64,000 nt of DNA from an uncultured Stenotrophomonas sp. GTDB taxonomy: Bacteria > Pseudomonadota > Gammaproteobacteria > Xanthomonadales > Xanthomonadaceae. Position numbers and translations under genes: made by a program. Shown here piece after piece: positions 1 to 8,910 of the stretch. The DNA lies in contig CAJYNG010000025.1 of assembly GCA_913775725.1 (NCBI GenBank), positions 103,653 through 167,652 of the forward strand. The letters run 5' to 3'. Below the pieces are notes generated by a model. That model saw only the letters and a program-made list of their open reading frames with translations, ran no database searches and had not been told where the DNA came from. Position 1 is the stretch's first letter. Each line of letters starts with the position of its first letter.

Positions 1-2099
1 TCGTAGTCGGTCACCATGCCTTCGCCGAACTTGGGGTGGGTGACCAGCGCACCGAGCTTGACCGGCGGTGCCTCGATCGAGGCATGGCCCATCACCCGGC
101 TGGCGCCCATCGAGGCCTGCCGCGAGACCTGCACCTTCGGGCGCACTTCGTGCAGCAGCTCGCGCGGGATCTCGCGCAGGAAGCGCGACGGCAGGCTGTA
201 GTTGTCCTGGCCGTGGATACGGCGCGATTCGGCATAGCTCAGCACCAGCTTCTGGCGCGCGCGGGTGATGCCGACGTAGGCCAGGCGGCGCTCTTCTTCC
301 AGCCGCCCGCTTTCCTCCAGCGAACGTGCGCTGGGGAACAGGCCTTCCTCCAGGCCGGCCAGGAACACCAGCGGGAATTCCAGGCCCTTGGCCGAGTGCA
401 GGGTCATCAGCTGCACGCCGTCCTCGCCCGCCTGCGCCTGGCCCTCGCCGGCCTCCAGCGCGGCATAGGCCAGGAACGCGATCAGCTCGTCCATGTCCTC
501 GCCCACTTCCTCGATGTCGTCGGCGCGGCGCACGAAGCGCGAAGCCACCGAGACCAGTTCGTCGAGGTTGTCGGTGCGCGATTCCGAGTCCAGCGCGTTG
601 CGGCTTTCCTTGCTCCAGTGCTCGCGCAGCTGCGAGCGGGCCAGCACGTGGTCGACGCGCTCGGCCAGGGTCATGTGCAGGGTCTGCGCCTGCAGCTCGT
701 TGACCAGCACCAGGAAGCCGGCCAGCGCATTGCGCGCACGTGCGGCCAGCGCGCTGCCCTGGGTGACCAGCATGGTCGCTTCCCACAGCGAAATACCCTG
801 AGCGCGCGCCTCGCGGCGCACTTCGTCCAGCGTGCGGTCGCCGATGCCACGGGTGGGCGTATTGACCGCGCGCTCGAAGGCGGCGTCATCGTTGCGGTTG
901 GACAGCAGGCGCAGGTAGGCCAGCGCGTCCTTGATTTCGGCACGCTCGAAGAAGCGCATGCCGCCGTACACGCGGTACGGCACCTGTTCGCTAAGCAGCG
1001 CTTCTTCCAGCGCGCGCGACTGCGCGTTGCTGCGGTAGAGCACGGCCACTTCAGTGTAGCTGCCACCGTCGCGCACCCACTGGCGCGCACGCTCGACGAT
1101 GTAGCGCGCCTCGTCCATTTCGTTGTAAGCGGCGTACAGGTCGATCGGCTCACCGTCACCACTGTCGGTCCACAGCTGCTTGCCGATGCGGTCGGGGTTG
1201 TGCGCGATCACCGCGTTGGCGGCGCCGAGGATGTTGGCGGTGGAGCGGTAGTTCTGCTCCAGGCGGATGGTCTGCGCGCCGGGGAAATCGCGCAGGAAGC
1301 CCTGCACGTTCTCGACCTTGGCACCGCGCCAACCGTAGATGGCCTGGTCATCGTCGCCGACCACGAACACGTGGCCGGAATCGCCGGCCAGCACGCGCAC
1401 GAAAGCGTACTGGATGGCATTGGTGTCCTGGAACTCGTCCACCAGGATCTCGCGGAAACGGGCGCGGTAATGCGACAGCAGCGCGGGGTTGTCGCGCAGC
1501 AGTTCGTGCGCACGCAGCAGCAGCTCGGCGAAGTCGACCAGGCCGGCGCGGTCGCAGCGCGCCTGGTATTCGATGTAGGCCTGGCGCATGGTTTCCAGCC
1601 ACGCATCGTGCGGCTCGGGCTGGATGTGCTGCGGGCGACGGCCCTCGTCCTTCTGTGCGTTGATCCACCACGCAATCTGCTTGGCCGGGTACTTGCCGTC
1701 GTCCAATTCCAGCGCCTGCACCACGCGCTTGACCAACCGCAGCTGGTCATCCGAATCCATCACCTGGAAACCTTCGGGCAGCTTGGCGTCCTGCCAGTGC
1801 AGGCGCAGCAGGCGGTTGGCCAGGCCGTGGAAGGTGCCGATCCACATGCCGCGGCTGCCATTGGGCAACTGGGCATCGATGCGGTGGCGCATCTCGCCGG
1901 CCGCCTTGTTGGTGAAGGTCACCGCGAAAATGCCGTGGGTCGGCACGCCATCGACTTCATGCAGCCAGGCGATGCGGTGGGTGAGTACGCGGGTCTTGCC
2001 GGAACCGGCACCGGCCAGCACCAGGTGGTGGCCGGGGGGAGCGGAGACGGCTTCGCGCTGGGCCGGGTTCAGGCCATCAAGCAGGTGGGAGACATCCAT
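1..2099 (-). CDS. uvrD: ATP-dependent DNA helicase UvrD (partial, 3' end beyond window)
   Basis: Superfamily 1 3'-5' helicase II, which unwinds DNA in nucleotide excision repair and mismatch repair. The frame reads leftwards from the ATG at 2099 (MDVSHLLDGLNPAQREAV) and is still open at base 1, so about 699 residues are visible and the extreme C-terminus is missing. Visible family motifs are Walker A AGAGSGKT near residue 30, the DEFQDTNA Walker B/motif II, GDDDQAIYGWRGA (motif III) and the late motifs LMTLHSAKGLEF and YVGITRA. The start lies 9 bp after the stop of the upstream flavoprotein gene, so the two are probably co-transcribed. Rep or PcrA are the alternatives within the family; UvrD is the better fit by the N-terminal motif. 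Confidence 0.95.
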   Translation of the reverse strand, partial: MDVSHLLDGLNPAQREAVSAPPGHHLVLAGAGSGKTRVLTHRIAWLHEVDGVPTHGIFAVTFTNKAAGEMRHRIDAQLPNGSRGMWIGTFHGLANRLLRLHWQDAKLPEGFQVMDSDDQLRLVKRVVQALELDDGKYPAKQIAWWINAQKDEGRRPQHIQPEPHDAWLETMRQAYIEYQARCDRAGLVDFAELLLRAHELLRDNPALLSHYRARFREILVDEFQDTNAIQYAFVRVLAGDSGHVFVVGDDDQAIYGWRGAKVENVQGFLRDFPGAQTIRLEQNYRSTANILGAANAVIAHNPDRIGKQLWTDSGDGEPIDLYAAYNEMDEARYIVERARQWVRDGGSYTEVAVLYRSNAQSRALEEALLSEQVPYRVYGGMRFFERAEIKDALAYLRLLSNRNDDAAFERAVNTPTRGIGDRTLDEVRREARAQGISLWEATMLVTQGSALAARARNALAGFLVLVNELQAQTLHMTLAERVDHVLARSQLREHWSKESRNALDSESRTDNLDELVSVASRFVRRADDIEEVGEDMDELIAFLAYAALEAGEGQAQAGEDGVQLMTLHSAKGLEFPLVFLAGLEEGLFPSARSLEESGRLEEERRLAYVGITRARQKLVLSYAESRRIHGQDNYSLPSRFLREIPRELLHEVRPKVQVSRQASMGASRVMGHASIEAPPVKLGALVTHPKFGEGMVTDY

Positions 2100-2108
2100 G
2101 CCCCCATT

Positions 2109-3509
2109 TTACGGCATCGCCGTCGCGGCTCCTGCGATCACTTCGGTGGCGAGCGCCTGCGCCTGCTGACGCAGTTCAGGCACCGCCAGGCTTTCCCACA
2201 GGCTGCCGATGCGCAGGCTGCCGAGCACGCCCAGCCGCGCCTGCGGCTGGCCACCGGCGGCGCGCAGGCGGTCGCCCGGCACCGTGCTGTCCAGGCCCAG
2301 CCCATGCGGGCCGGGGCGGGCAAGTCCATCGGCCTGCAGCTGCTGCAGCAACGGATTGCGCAGCGCACTGGCGCGGGTTTCGACGCCGGTGGCGTTGATC
2401 ACACCGCTGATCGTCCACTGCTGTTCATTGCCGGAGGCATCGCGGCCCGACAACTGCAGCGCATCGCCTTCGCGCCAGACGCGCTGCAGGCGCGACCGGT
2501 GGATACGCAGCTGGCCGCTGTCCTGCAGGGTCTGCAGCTGCGCGTCCACCTCTTCGGCGATGCGGTGGCGATGCACGTCCCAGTAACGCACCACGTGCCG
2601 CAGGAAGCGGCGCTGGTCGGCCTCATCGAGGCTGCACCACAGCGCCTGGCCGTGCGGGCGGATGCGGTCCATCACGCCCTGCCACGGCAGACCATCGGCC
2701 TGCGCCTGAAGGGCGAAGCCGCGCAGCGCACGCAGGCGCTGGCGCAGGTTCATCGGCAGCAGCGTGGCCGGGTCGAACGTGGGCAGGCCGCCATGCGCAT
2801 GCGGCAACGGCAGCAGGCCATGGCGCGAGATCACATGCAGCGGGCCGGTATGACCGGCGGCGACCAGTGCCAGCACGGTGTCGGCCATGCTCAGGCCGGA
2901 GCCGACAATGGCCACGGCCTGTTCGCCGGCCAGGGTACGCACACCGTCGTAGTCCCAGGCCTCGATCACATCATCGGCGGGCAGCGCATCGGCACCGGCC
3001 ACGGGCAACGGGCGCATGCTGTTGCCGGTGGCCAGCACCGCCTGCGCGGCATGCAGCTGGCCATCGCCCAGCTGCAGCAGGTAACCATGGTCATCCGGCT
3101 GCAGGCCCAGTACCGGCTGTGCGATCACCTGCAGCTGTGCCGGGCTGGCGGCCACGGCCTCCTGCAGGCGCTGCTGCAGGTAGGCAGCAAAGTAATGGCG
3201 ACACACGTAACGCTCGCCCAGCACCTCGCGCGCCTCGCCCGGGTAGGCGTTGGCGGCCACCAGATAGTCGAGGAAATCGCCGGGCTGGTCGGCAAACGCA
3301 CTCATCTTTGCCGCCGGTACGTTCAGCAGGTGCTCCGGCCATGGCGTGGCATAGGCGATGCCCTGGGCCAGCTGCGAGGCGGGTTCGAAGATGGCCAGCG
3401 CCAGCGGCGCGTGGGCCTGGCGCAGTACCTGGATCGCCACCAGCACCCCGGCTGCACCACCACCGATGATCGCCAGGTCCAGTTCGCCATTACGCGGTGA
3501 ATCAGTCAT
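2109..3509 (-). CDS. FAD/NAD(P)-binding oxidoreductase-like protein
   Basis: Predicted cytosolic flavoprotein of 466 residues from the preferred start MTDSPRNG at 3509; an upstream in-frame ATG at 3527 is less likely. The N-terminus carries a dinucleotide-binding fold (LAIIGGGAAGVLVA) and a second Rossmann glycine motif (VAIVGSGLSMAD) sits near residue 205, as in the NAD_binding_9 group of FAD/NAD(P)-binding proteins (YdhS-like). Substrate is unknown. The gene lies 63 bp downstream of the cardiolipin synthase stop and 9 bp upstream of uvrD on the same strand, which suggests one transcript, but no functional link follows from that. Confidence 0.75.
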   Translation of the reverse strand: MTDSPRNGELDLAIIGGGAAGVLVAIQVLRQAHAPLALAIFEPASQLAQGIAYATPWPEHLLNVPAAKMSAFADQPGDFLDYLVAANAYPGEAREVLGERYVCRHYFAAYLQQRLQEAVAASPAQLQVIAQPVLGLQPDDHGYLLQLGDGQLHAAQAVLATGNSMRPLPVAGADALPADDVIEAWDYDGVRTLAGEQAVAIVGSGLSMADTVLALVAAGHTGPLHVISRHGLLPLPHAHGGLPTFDPATLLPMNLRQRLRALRGFALQAQADGLPWQGVMDRIRPHGQALWCSLDEADQRRFLRHVVRYWDVHRHRIAEEVDAQLQTLQDSGQLRIHRSRLQRVWREGDALQLSGRDASGNEQQWTISGVINATGVETRASALRNPLLQQLQADGLARPGPHGLGLDSTVPGDRLRAAGGQPQARLGVLGSLRIGSLWESLAVPELRQQAQALATEVIAGAATAMP

Positions 3510-3572
3510 GTGCCGATTGTAGGCCATCGGCGATGACAGGCCGGATTGCCGAAGCGGGCGGTTACCGCCGCC

Positions 3573-4991
3573 TCACATCAACGCATCGGCCAAGCGTGCG
3601 ATGCCCTCGCGGCTGCGCCGCCAGGCAGGACGCTTGCGCCATTGCTGCAGATCCAGCTGCCGCGATTCACGCAGGTAGCCATCCTCGATCCCGCACAACT
3701 GCTTCACCAGCGCATGGTCGTAGCAGATCAGGCCGATCTCGGCATTCAGCGCGAACGAGCGGATATCCATGTTAATCGAGCCGAGCACGGCGATGTCCTC
3801 GTCCACGCTCATGTGCTTGGCGTGCAGGAACTGCGGTTCGTACAGGGCGATGCGCACGCCACAGCGCAGCAGCTCGTCGTAGTAGGCCTCCTGCGCCCAC
3901 GAGGTCAGCCGCTGGTTGTTGCTGGCCGACAGGATCAGCTGCACCTGCACGCCGGACAATGCGGCGATACGCAGTGCGCTCAATGTGGCTTCGTCAGGCA
4001 CGAAGTACGGGGTGACCATCACCAGCCGGCGCCGCGCCAGGTGGATCAGCGCCGCCACCGCATCACGCGCGTTGCTGTACGGGTAGGCCGGGCCACTGGG
4101 CAGCAGCTGGGTGGCGATGTCGTCACTGCACTCGGGCACATCGGCGATCACGTCCAGGCGCTGGCCGGTTTCCATGTACCAGTCGCTGGCAAAGACCGCT
4201 TCCAGATGCGCCACCGCCGGGCCGCGCACGCGCGCCACCAGCTCGCGGTTCGGGTGGCCGGGCACGAACTGCGGGCCGGCCAGGTTCTGCGAACCGACAT
4301 AGGCCACTTCATTGTCTATCACCGCGATCTTGCGGTGGTTGCGCAGGTCCATGCGCCCGCTGCGGCGCCAGCGCAGGCCACCGGGCAGCATTGCGCGCAC
4401 TTCGATGTCGCGCGCTTCCAGGCGCTTGCGGTAGGCGCGCAGGCCGCGCTTGGCGCCCACCGCATCGAGCAGCACGCGGCACTGCACGCCACGTGCAGCC
4501 GCACGTTGCAGCGCCTCGACGATGGCCTCACCCACCGCATCGTCGAACATCAGGTAGTACAGCAGGTGCACGCGGTCTTCGGCCTGGTCGATGTCGGCGA
4601 TGAGCGTATGCAGCGATTCGTCGTAGTCGGTCAGCAGGTCGACGGCGTTGCCGTGCACCGGCATGAAATCGCCCTGGCGCTGCACCAGCGGCACGATCTC
4701 GGCGCTGGCGGTATCCGGCTGCGGGGCCCAGCGCAGGCGGTGCTGTAGCGCCTGTTCCTCGCGGATGACCTGCGAAGCCTCGGCCTGGCGGCGGATGCGC
4801 TCGCGCGACAGCCACGGATGGCCGAACAGCAGGTACAGCGGCAAGCCCAGCAGCGGCACGAAGCCGACCAGCAGCAGCCAGCTGCGCGCCGCACCCGGCG
4901 TGGTGCGGGTGGGAATCCAGCACAGCGCGACCAGCCGGATCAGCCAGTCGATCAGCAGCAGGTAGGAACCCAGCAACCACTCGAACAGCAT
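3573..4991 (-). CDS. cls: Cardiolipin synthase (phospholipase D family)
   Basis: Inner-membrane enzyme that condenses two phosphatidylglycerols to cardiolipin. From the start MLFEWLLGSYLLLIDW (4991) the protein has 472 residues, close to the usual 480 of ClsA. Two N-terminal hydrophobic helices are followed by two PLD catalytic HKD motifs: one near residue 222 (NHRKIAVIDNEVAYVG) and one near 395 (LHAKHMSVDEDIAVLGSIN). The frame extends upstream through the GTAG-repeat cluster at 5038-5138, but that segment reads as repeat translation rather than protein. An in-frame ATG at 5021 (MAHHLPTG) is an alternative start. No convincing Shine-Dalgarno separates the two. Confidence 0.9.
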   Translation of the reverse strand: MLFEWLLGSYLLLIDWLIRLVALCWIPTRTTPGAARSWLLLVGFVPLLGLPLYLLFGHPWLSRERIRRQAEASQVIREEQALQHRLRWAPQPDTASAEIVPLVQRQGDFMPVHGNAVDLLTDYDESLHTLIADIDQAEDRVHLLYYLMFDDAVGEAIVEALQRAAARGVQCRVLLDAVGAKRGLRAYRKRLEARDIEVRAMLPGGLRWRRSGRMDLRNHRKIAVIDNEVAYVGSQNLAGPQFVPGHPNRELVARVRGPAVAHLEAVFASDWYMETGQRLDVIADVPECSDDIATQLLPSGPAYPYSNARDAVAALIHLARRRLVMVTPYFVPDEATLSALRIAALSGVQVQLILSASNNQRLTSWAQEAYYDELLRCGVRIALYEPQFLHAKHMSVDEDIAVLGSINMDIRSFALNAEIGLICYDHALVKQLCGIEDGYLRESRQLDLQQWRKRPAWRRSREGIARLADALM

Positions 4992-5037
4992 CGTGTCGCC
5001 CGTCGGGAGGTGATGGGCCATTCTGCCCAGCGGGGTG

Positions 5038-5138
5038 TGTAGAGTCGAGCCGCGCTCGACTGCTTTGAACCAGCGTGTCGACCAAGGTCGACACCTACCG
5101 GGTGTGGAGGGAGTGCCGACCAACGGTCGGCACCCACC
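5038..5138. repeat. Cluster of three SMAG/GTAG hairpin repeats
   Basis: Three short inverted repeats of different sequence subfamilies lie in a row: a GTAGAG-headed stem (5038-5063), a tgtcgaccaaggtcgaca stem ending in CTACC (5073-5099) and a tgccgaccaacggtcggca stem (5112-5138). They match the layout of SMAG elements (GTAG head, hairpin of about 22 nt) described from Stenotrophomonas maltophilia. They lie between the cls start and the rpmG terminator. Confidence 0.8.
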
Positions 5139-5168
5139 ATGGGACCACCGGGCATGAACACCGGGCAT

Positions 5169-5198
5169 GAAAAAAACCCGCCACAAGGGCGGGTTTCT
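5169..5198 (-). terminator. Rho-independent terminator of rpmBG
   Basis: On the minus strand the stem AACCCGCC / GGCGGGTT with a CTTGT loop is followed by a run of Ts (the A run at 5169-5176 on the plus strand). It sits 27 bp after the rpmG stop. Confidence 0.85.
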
Positions 5199-5224
5199 TC
5201 GCGGGGATCAGCAATCCTTGCGGA

Positions 5225-5389
5225 TTACTTGATCTTGCCTTCCTTGTACGGGACGTGCTTACGCACGACCGGATCGTACTTGGAGAATTCCATCTTCCCC
5301 GGGGTGTTCTTCTTGTTCTTGTCGGTCGTGTAGAAGTGACCGGTACCAGCGGTCGAAATCATACGGACCTTATCGCGCTTGCCTGCCAT
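5225..5389 (-). CDS. rpmG: 50S ribosomal protein L33
   Basis: Large-subunit ribosomal protein of 54 residues beginning [20 protein letters not shown] and ending YKEGKIK. It has no cysteine pairs, so it is the zinc-independent form of L33. It follows rpmB by 13 bp on the same strand, the usual rpmBG operon of Gammaproteobacteria, and is followed by a strong terminator at 5169-5198. Confidence 0.97.
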   Translation of the reverse strand: MAGKRDKVRMISTAGTGHFYTTDKNKKNTPGKMEFSKYDPVVRKHVPYKEGKIK

Positions 5390-5402
5390 GATCGTCTACT
5401 CC

Positions 5403-5639
5403 TCAGACCTTTTCGCCGCGCGCACGCAGCTCAGCCAGAACGGAATCGATACCGTTCTTGTCGATGGTGCGCAGTGCATGCGCGGAAACACGAAGCTTCA
5501 CCCAGCGGTTTTCGCTGGCAACCCAGAAGCGGCGCTCGTGCAGATTCGGCAGGAAACGACGACGGGTCTTGTTGTTGGCGTGCGAGACGTTGTTACCCGT
5601 CTGCACTCGCTTGCCGGAAACCTGGCATACGCGGGACAT
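5403..5639 (-). CDS. rpmB: 50S ribosomal protein L28
   Basis: Large-subunit ribosomal protein of 78 residues ([20 protein letters not shown] at the N-terminus, then [12 protein letters not shown]), full length for the family. First gene of the rpmB-rpmG pair. The region upstream (5640-5925, about 286 bp, shared with the divergent glycosyltransferase) should carry its promoter. A TTGACG hexamer lies near 5705 on the minus strand, but no good -10 box is seen at the right spacing. Confidence 0.97.
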   Translation of the reverse strand: MSRVCQVSGKRVQTGNNVSHANNKTRRRFLPNLHERRFWVASENRWVKLRVSAHALRTIDKNGIDSVLAELRARGEKV

Positions 5640-5925
5640 TGCGCACCTCGATAGTAAGTTGTGTCAGCCCGTAGCCCGGGAGACGGCGGCCTCGATGGTT
5701 GCCCACCACACGTCAAGAGAATCAAAGGGTTACGCTGGCGTTGGGCGGCCGGGGACGTGCTCCCGGGGGCGCCGCCCGGTAGAAAACCGGACACAGCGAG
5801 CCGCGCATTATGCACGGGCTCAAGCACTTGCGCAAGTTACCCACAGGCGAGGCGACTGAACGTGGCACGCCTCGTTCATGGCGGGACTGGCCATACTGAC
5901 GGCCCCTCCCGTGGCGCCCCCCCCG

Positions 5926-7143
5926 ATGCGACTGCTGGCCCTGACCTATGGAACCGAAGGCGACACCCGGCCGCTGGTGATGCTGTGCCATGGGCTGCGC
6001 CAGGCCGGCCACGAGGTGCTGCTGCTGGCCGAACAGGGAACGCTGGGCAGCGCGCGCGCGCTGGGGGTGCCGCACGCGGCGCTGGAAGGCGACATCCACG
6101 ACGAAGTGGTGGCCCTTGTGGCACGCGGCAACAACCTGGCCGCCGCGTCGCGCGGCCTGGCGCGGATGGCCCGTCGCCACGTGCCGGCCTGGATGGCGCA
6201 GGCCGATGCGGCAGCCGCCGGCTGCGATGCCGTGCTGACCGGCGGCCTGGCCGCGCTTGTCGGCCTCAGCGTGGCTGAGCGGCACGGCCTGCCGGCCATC
6301 GGCACCGGCATGATTCCGCTGACGCCGACGCGCGACTTCGCATCGCCCTTCCTGCCGCCGATACCGCTGCCGGGCGTCCTGCGCCGGGCCAGTTACGGGC
6401 TGGTCAACCAGGCGGTATGGCGCACCTTCCGCGGGCCGGTCAACGCCGCGCGCGCCGCACTGGGGCAACCGCCGCGCCGCACGCTGTGGACCGGCCTGCC
6501 GATGCTGTACGGCATTTCCCCGCAGTTGCTGCCGCCGCCTGCCGACTGGCCGGCCGATCATGTGGTGTGCGGGCAATGGCGGATGCCGGAACAACCTTGG
6601 TCGCCGCCCGCCGACCTGCAGGCCTTCCTCGATGCCGGGCCCGAGCCGGTCTATCTCGGCTTCGGCAGCATGACCGGCTTCGACCGCGAGCGCGTGCTGT
6701 CGGCCCTGCTGCAGGCGTTGGAGCCACGTCGCGTGCTGCTGTTTCCGGGCTGGGCCGGACTACCGTCGGGTGCTTTGCCAGCGAACGTGTTCGTGGTCGG
6801 CCCGACCCCGCATGAAGCACTGTTCCCACGCTGCGCGCTGGCCATCCACCATGGCGGCAGCGGCACCACGCATTCGGCCTGCCGCGCCGGCATTCCCTCG
6901 CTGGTGATGCCGTTCGCCGCCGATCAGTTCTTCTGGGCGCGGCGCCTGCAGACGCTGGGGGTGGCGACTGCGCCGTTGTCACCCAAGCGGTTGGATGCGG
7001 GAGTCCTGGCGGCGGCCATCAGGTTCGCCGAGGACGGCGCGACGCGTGCGCGTGCGGTTGCACTGGGCGTAGCAATGGCGAGCGAGGATGGCGTGGCGCA
7101 TGGGATCGAGGCCATAGAAAAATTGATTAGACCCATGCCGTAG
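5926..7143 (+). CDS. GT1-family glycosyltransferase (UGT / MGT type)
   Basis: Probable cytosolic glycosyltransferase of the GT-B fold, 405 residues from the start MRLLALTYGTEGDTRPLV. The C-terminal half carries the UDP-sugar binding region with GPTPHEALFPRCALAIHHGG and SGTTHSACRAGIPSLVMPF, the HHGGSGTT motif seen in sterol and macrolide glucosyltransferases. The acceptor cannot be told. An upstream ATG at 5878 in the same frame adds only low-complexity prolines. The last ten codons (ending EKLIRPMP) are suddenly AT-rich compared with the rest of the gene, right at the edge of the reverse transcriptase island, so the original C-terminus may have been altered by the insertion. Confidence 0.8.
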   Translation: MRLLALTYGTEGDTRPLVMLCHGLRQAGHEVLLLAEQGTLGSARALGVPHAALEGDIHDEVVALVARGNNLAAASRGLARMARRHVPAWMAQADAAAAGCDAVLTGGLAALVGLSVAERHGLPAIGTGMIPLTPTRDFASPFLPPIPLPGVLRRASYGLVNQAVWRTFRGPVNAARAALGQPPRRTLWTGLPMLYGISPQLLPPPADWPADHVVCGQWRMPEQPWSPPADLQAFLDAGPEPVYLGFGSMTGFDRERVLSALLQALEPRRVLLFPGWAGLPSGALPANVFVVGPTPHEALFPRCALAIHHGGSGTTHSACRAGIPSLVMPFAADQFFWARRLQTLGVATAPLSPKRLDAGVLAAAIRFAEDGATRARAVALGVAMASEDGVAHGIEAIEKLIRPMP

Positions 7144-7145
7144 TT

Positions 7146-7175
7146 CCAAGTCTCAGCGTGCCCTCATACACTTGG
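7146..7175 (+). other. Short inverted repeat in the leader of the reverse transcriptase gene
   Basis: CCAAGT at 7146-7151 pairs with ACTTGG at 7170-7175 around an 18-nt loop. It could be a weak stop signal for the glycosyltransferase or a leader structure. The stem is only 6 bp, so it may be chance. Confidence 0.3.
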
Positions 7176-7218
7176 ACAACAAGGTATTTCTTATTCGATC
7201 CTAGCCAAGGAGGGGACA

Positions 7219-8910
7219 GTGATTCAAGTAACTCAAGAGCACTTCAAACGGGCCGCGTTTGAAGTGTCAAAACATGGTGACAATGACACTCTACCTTTTG
7301 ACTTGGATGTGCGGCTCTGTGGAGACGTTGCAGAAGAGCTATCGAGCATTGCATTCGGCTTCTTCAATGAATTGAAGAGTGGCCCACTGAAAGGAAACCA
7401 CGAGCGAATTGCGTCGATGTCTATTTGGAGTGAGCGTCTAGTCGCGCCATCCGGCCCTGCTGGCTTCCGAGTAGTCACGAAGATTCATCCCTTCTGGAAC
7501 ATCTATCTGAACGGGATATCGCTAGCTATCGCGGAACAGCTCGAGCAACAGCGAGCTCCTACGGCACACTCATATAGATTTCTACCCGGATCAGACCAGT
7601 TCATTTTCGACGCGAATCGCTCTTGGCGAGCGTTCAAAGAAGAAACAATTGCCCGAAGTGAAGATTTTGGACCAGATGCGGTAGTTGTTCAGACCGATAT
7701 TTCAAGCTTCTACGAGCATGTTTCCCATCACTACGTAGAGAACTGTATTTCCGATCTCGACAATGGGCAGCGTCAGATAGCAAGCCAAGTCAACGCACTT
7801 TTGAGTCGACTGTTTGCGGGACGCTCGTTTGGCCTGCCTGTCGGCGGCCAGGGCGCACGCGTTCTTGCGGAGCTGTTCCTTCATCAAGTGGACATGTCGC
7901 TATCAGCTCAAGGCATTCACTGGCATAGATACGTAGACGATTACGTGATCATTGCCAGCAACACCTCCGAAGCCTACCGCGCGCTCGCTGTACTTGCTCA
8001 GTCCCTTATGGACTATGGCTTGACACTGAACAAGTCAAAGTCTGTATTTCTTTCTCAGAAACACTACAAAGACTATGTCATCGCTCAGCTCGGAAACAAC
8101 GATGACGAAGCTCAACAGCTGCGCACCATTGACATAAAATTCGACCCCTACTCCGACTCTCCCCGCGATGACTACGAGTCATTAAAGGAGACGGTTGAAA
8201 GTCTAGAAGTCCAAAAGCTCTTGGCACGCGAACTTGACAAAGCGATACCCGACAGCTTTCTCGTCTCTCAAATCAGCCGAACGCTCCCACTTCACAAACC
8301 CGATGCAGCATTCGAGCTCGCCGTAACGCTTCTCAGCAAACAGAACCTCCACGCATTCAGGTCCTCTTTCTCGACCATTATGCGGGGATTTTCTCACCTT
8401 AGATCAAAGGATGAATTTTCAGCAATATTTCCGAAATTGGACTCTCTGCTAGATGAAGTGCCGATTCATTCAGGGCACCTCCTTGAAGCCGACACCAACC
8501 TACTCCACTACCTGAGGTGCCTTCGTTTTTCGAGCTCGATGCGCCGCAGTCAGTTTGTTCGCGCGACATTTGACGGCACTCAACTGGATACGGTCAAAAG
8601 AGCGTGCATCGACTGCTGGCGAGGATGGAAAGACCGTTCGACTTTCAACTACTTGAGGAACAGATGGTCGCAGATGACGGCCGAAAGCCAGCGATCCTTC
8701 TGGCTTTTCTCATATTGTTTTGGTGACGAGGGTGAAAAGGCAAGACTGCAATCAAAGCGAGCCGCCGCGTCCAATTGGGAACTTGGCGTTGAGCTGAATT
8801 TGGACCCGGTCAGTGACAAGGCAAAGCTTGCAAAGCACACGCGGGGGACTGAACCAAGATTTCCCGCAGTCTTCATGGAGTGGTCGAAGGAGGCTTGCGA
8901 TGCAGGTTGA
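7219..8910 (+). CDS. Reverse transcriptase of the unknown-group/Abi (defence-associated) type
   Basis: Protein of 563 residues with a GTG start fixed by a strong Shine-Dalgarno (AAGGAGGGG, 7207-7215). The RT palm is complete: SYRF at 119-121, VVQTDISSFYEHV with the first catalytic Asp D160, GLPVGGQGARVLAE at 205-218, and the active-site box YVDD at 238-241. A helical extension of about 240 residues (320-563) follows the palm and thumb and has no motif I recognise. No maturase (GIIM) domain, group II intron RNA or retron msr is seen. This architecture is typical of the UG/Abi RTs, several of which are antiphage DRT systems. The gene is clearly lower in GC than its neighbours and overlaps the next gene by 11 bp. 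Which UG group it belongs to cannot be decided here. Confidence 0.85.
   Translation: MIQVTQEHFKRAAFEVSKHGDNDTLPFDLDVRLCGDVAEELSSIAFGFFNELKSGPLKGNHERIASMSIWSERLVAPSGPAGFRVVTKIHPFWNIYLNGISLAIAEQLEQQRAPTAHSYRFLPGSDQFIFDANRSWRAFKEETIARSEDFGPDAVVVQTDISSFYEHVSHHYVENCISDLDNGQRQIASQVNALLSRLFAGRSFGLPVGGQGARVLAELFLHQVDMSLSAQGIHWHRYVDDYVIIASNTSEAYRALAVLAQSLMDYGLTLNKSKSVFLSQKHYKDYVIAQLGNNDDEAQQLRTIDIKFDPYSDSPRDDYESLKETVESLEVQKLLARELDKAIPDSFLVSQISRTLPLHKPDAAFELAVTLLSKQNLHAFRSSFSTIMRGFSHLRSKDEFSAIFPKLDSLLDEVPIHSGHLLEADTNLLHYLRCLRFSSSMRRSQFVRATFDGTQLDTVKRACIDCWRGWKDRSTFNYLRNRWSQMTAESQRSFWLFSYCFGDEGEKARLQSKRAAASNWELGVELNLDPVSDKAKLAKHTRGTEPRFPAVFMEWSKEACDAG

Noticed and set aside
36-3500. Open frame of 1154 codons on the plus strand
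   Set aside because: It lies antisense to uvrD and the flavoprotein gene, which have recognisable motifs; the reading has His/Gln/Ala-rich low complexity typical of antisense frames in high-GC DNA.
8813-8899. Upstream ATG for the nuclease gene
   Set aside because: It lies within the RT coding region without a ribosome binding site, whereas the ATG at 8900 has GAAGGAGG at the right distance.
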